Assembly (NCBI GenBank): GCA_051955535.1
Contig: JBQCGP010000038.1
Span: 1-64,000 of the forward strand
Length of the DNA stretch: 64,000 nucleotides
Direction of reading: 5' to 3'
From: 13-2-20CM-68-14 sp051955535
GTDB taxonomy: Bacteria; Actinomycetota; Thermoleophilia; Gaiellales; Gaiellaceae
The notes under the pieces were generated by a model, which was not told the origin of the DNA, did not search any database, and saw nothing but the letters and a program-made list of their open reading frames with translations. Shown here piece after piece: positions 62,881 through 64,000 of the stretch. The number at the start of each line of letters is the position of its first letter. The stretch's first letter is position 1. The position numbers and the translations under genes are program-made.

Positions 62881-64000
62881 CTAACGCCGCTCTACTTCAA
62901 TGAGCAGCGCGTCGCCCTGGCCGCCGCCGGAGCAGATGGCGGCGAGGCCGAGGCCGCCGCCGTTGCGGCTCAGCTCGTTGATCATCGTCGTGACGATGCG
63001 GCCGCCCGAGGCGCCGATCGGATGGCCGAGGGCGACGGCGCCGCCGTTGACGTTTGCCTTGTCCGGGTCGGCGCCGAGCATCTTCACCGAGTTGAGCGCG
63101 ACCGACGAGAACGCCTCGTTGACCTCGACACGCTCGACGTCGTCGATCGACTGGCCGGCCCGCGCCAGCGCCTGCTCGCCCGCCTTGGCGGGCGTACGTG
63201 CCAGGTAGGCGAAGTCGTCGGCCACATAGCCCTGCGCGAGGATGGTCGCGAGCGGCTCGAGGCCGCGGCGCTCGGCGAACTCCTCCGAACAGACGACGAC
63301 GCAGCTGGCGCCGTCGTTGACGCCTGGCGCGTTGCCCGCGGTCGTCGTCCCCTCGGGATCGAAGACGGGCTTCAGCTTCGCCAGTGCCTCGATCGAGGTG
63401 TCGCGGCGCGGCCCCTCGTCGGCGGCGAGGTCGCCGACGGGCACGATTTCACGCTCGAAGAAGCCGTTGTCCTGCGCCTTGACGGCACGCTCGTGCGAGC
63501 GAAGCGCCCAAAGGTCCTGCTCCTCGCGCGAGATCCCGAGTTCGCGCGAGACGAACGACGCCTGCTCGACCATGTGGCGCCCGTCGAAGGTCGACGTCAG
63601 GCCGTCGTGGGTCGTCAGGTCGATCAGCGTCCCGTCGCCGAGCCGGTAGCCGAAGCGCGCCTTCTTGAGGACGTAGGGCGCGTTCGACATCGACTCCATG
63701 CCGCCGGTGACGACGACCTCGACGTCTCCGGTGCGGATCATCGAGTCGGCGATCTCGATCGCCCGGACCGAGGATGCGCAGACCTTGTTGATCGTGTCTG
63801 CGGGAACCTCGATCGGTAGCCCGGCGCCGATGGCCGCCTGCCGTGCGGGCGCCTGGCCGGCGCCGCCCTGCAGGACCTGGCCCATGATCACGTACTGAAC
63901 CTCGTTCGGCTCGAGCCCGATCCGCTCCAGGCCCGCCTTGATCGCAACGGAGCCGAGCTCGGTCGCCTCGTAGTCCTTCAGCCCGCCGCCGAGCTTCCCG
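62881..64000 (-). CDS. Acetyl-CoA acetyltransferase (thiolase), 5' end beyond the window
   Basis: Cleaves or forms 3-ketoacyl-CoA. The nucleophile cysteine is in NKVCASSVRAIEIAD, the histidine in NGGAVALGHPIGASGGR and the second cysteine in AICSGGGQGDALLIE. The frame stays open to the edge at 64000 (GKLGGGLKDYEATELGSVAIKAGLERIGL...), so an N-terminal part of about 15-20 residues is missing. An internal ATG at 63891 is not the start. It completes the beta-oxidation-type set of the region. Confidence 0.95.
   Translation of the reverse strand, partial: GKLGGGLKDYEATELGSVAIKAGLERIGLEPNEVQYVIMGQVLQGGAGQAPARQAAIGAGLPIEVPADTINKVCASSVRAIEIADSMIRTGDVEVVVTGGMESMSNAPYVLKKARFGYRLGDGTLIDLTTHDGLTSTFDGRHMVEQASFVSRELGISREEQDLWALRSHERAVKAQDNGFFEREIVPVGDLAADEGPRRDTSIEALAKLKPVFDPEGTTTAGNAPGVNDGASCVVVCSEEFAERRGLEPLATILAQGYVADDFAYLARTPAKAGEQALARAGQSIDDVERVEVNEAFSSVALNSVKMLGADPDKANVNGGAVALGHPIGASGGRIVTTMINELSRNGGGLGLAAICSGGGQGDALLIEVERR

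Overview
This window is chromosomal DNA of a very GC-rich bacterium. Gene order and protein types point to a deep-branching actinobacterium of the class Thermoleophilia (Gaiellales or Solirubrobacterales relatives). This is inferred from actinobacterial synteny and protein style; no rRNA gene is present to confirm it. Two conserved actinobacterial blocks are recognisable: ahcY...comF-hpf-secA-prfB at the left, and rpmE-prfA-prmC-tsaC-glyA...wecA...atpI-B-E-F-H-A-G...D-C in the middle. Almost everything is coding. No tRNA, rRNA, CRISPR array, transposase, integrase or phage gene was seen.

Layout. 1-7.7 kb (minus strand): the 5' end of prfB (RF2) with a CTT TGA C frameshift site, secA, an unknown protein, hpf, comF, a sugar nucleotidyltransferase, ahcY and a MerR regulator. 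7.7-12.1 kb: sugar activation and cell envelope genes (cupin, nucleotidyltransferase, UDP-glucose dehydrogenase, LytR-CpsA-Psr protein). 12.2-14.3 kb: a methionine synthase split into two overlapping genes. 14.3-29.5 kb: the F1Fo ATP synthase operon, cut into atpZ/I-B-E-F-H-A-G and atpD-C. Between the two parts lie an oligopeptide ABC transporter (order C-A-B-D-F), a small membrane protein and an orphan anti-sigma factor. 29.6-38.1 kb: mostly plus-strand sugar and glycan genes facing a wecA-type transferase. 38.3-46.6 kb: upp, glyA, tsaC, prmC, prfA, a secreted glucuronyl C5-epimerase-like protein, a DUF1385 protein, rpmE and a PLP dehydratase. 46.6-64 kb: a catabolic region with ETF, ETF dehydrogenase, enoyl-CoA hydratase, both methylmalonyl-CoA mutase subunits, cobalamin adenosyltransferase, acyl-CoA dehydrogenase, hydroxyacyl-CoA dehydrogenase and thiolase. 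Together these suit oxidation of fatty or branched acyl-CoA with propionyl-CoA disposal. A glycosidase, an M23 peptidase, an HD-GYP response regulator and small secreted or membrane proteins lie among them.

The most notable non-protein signal is a structured element of about 160 nt, present twice: 17650-17811, and 27634-27797 between atpE and atpF. Each copy is closed by a helix of about 21 bp with conserved GTG...CAC ends. Each contains a run of hairpins in which the loops and linkers are conserved while stem sequences change with pairing kept. G-U pairs replace A-C mismatches on one strand only, which assigns the RNA strand: minus for the first copy (sense to its neighbours) and plus for the second (antisense to the ATP operon). 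I do not recognise this family.

Other features worth attention: three or more intercistronic hairpin modules whose far end supplies the ribosome binding site of the next gene; a GGGACTGTCCC repeat family; five convergent gene pairs that all overlap by exactly 4 nt through shared stop codons; several starts with a -10 box 7-8 nt upstream, suggesting leaderless mRNAs; an ETF dehydrogenase lacking one iron-sulfur cysteine; and a TIM-barrel/SDR fusion in the glycan cluster.
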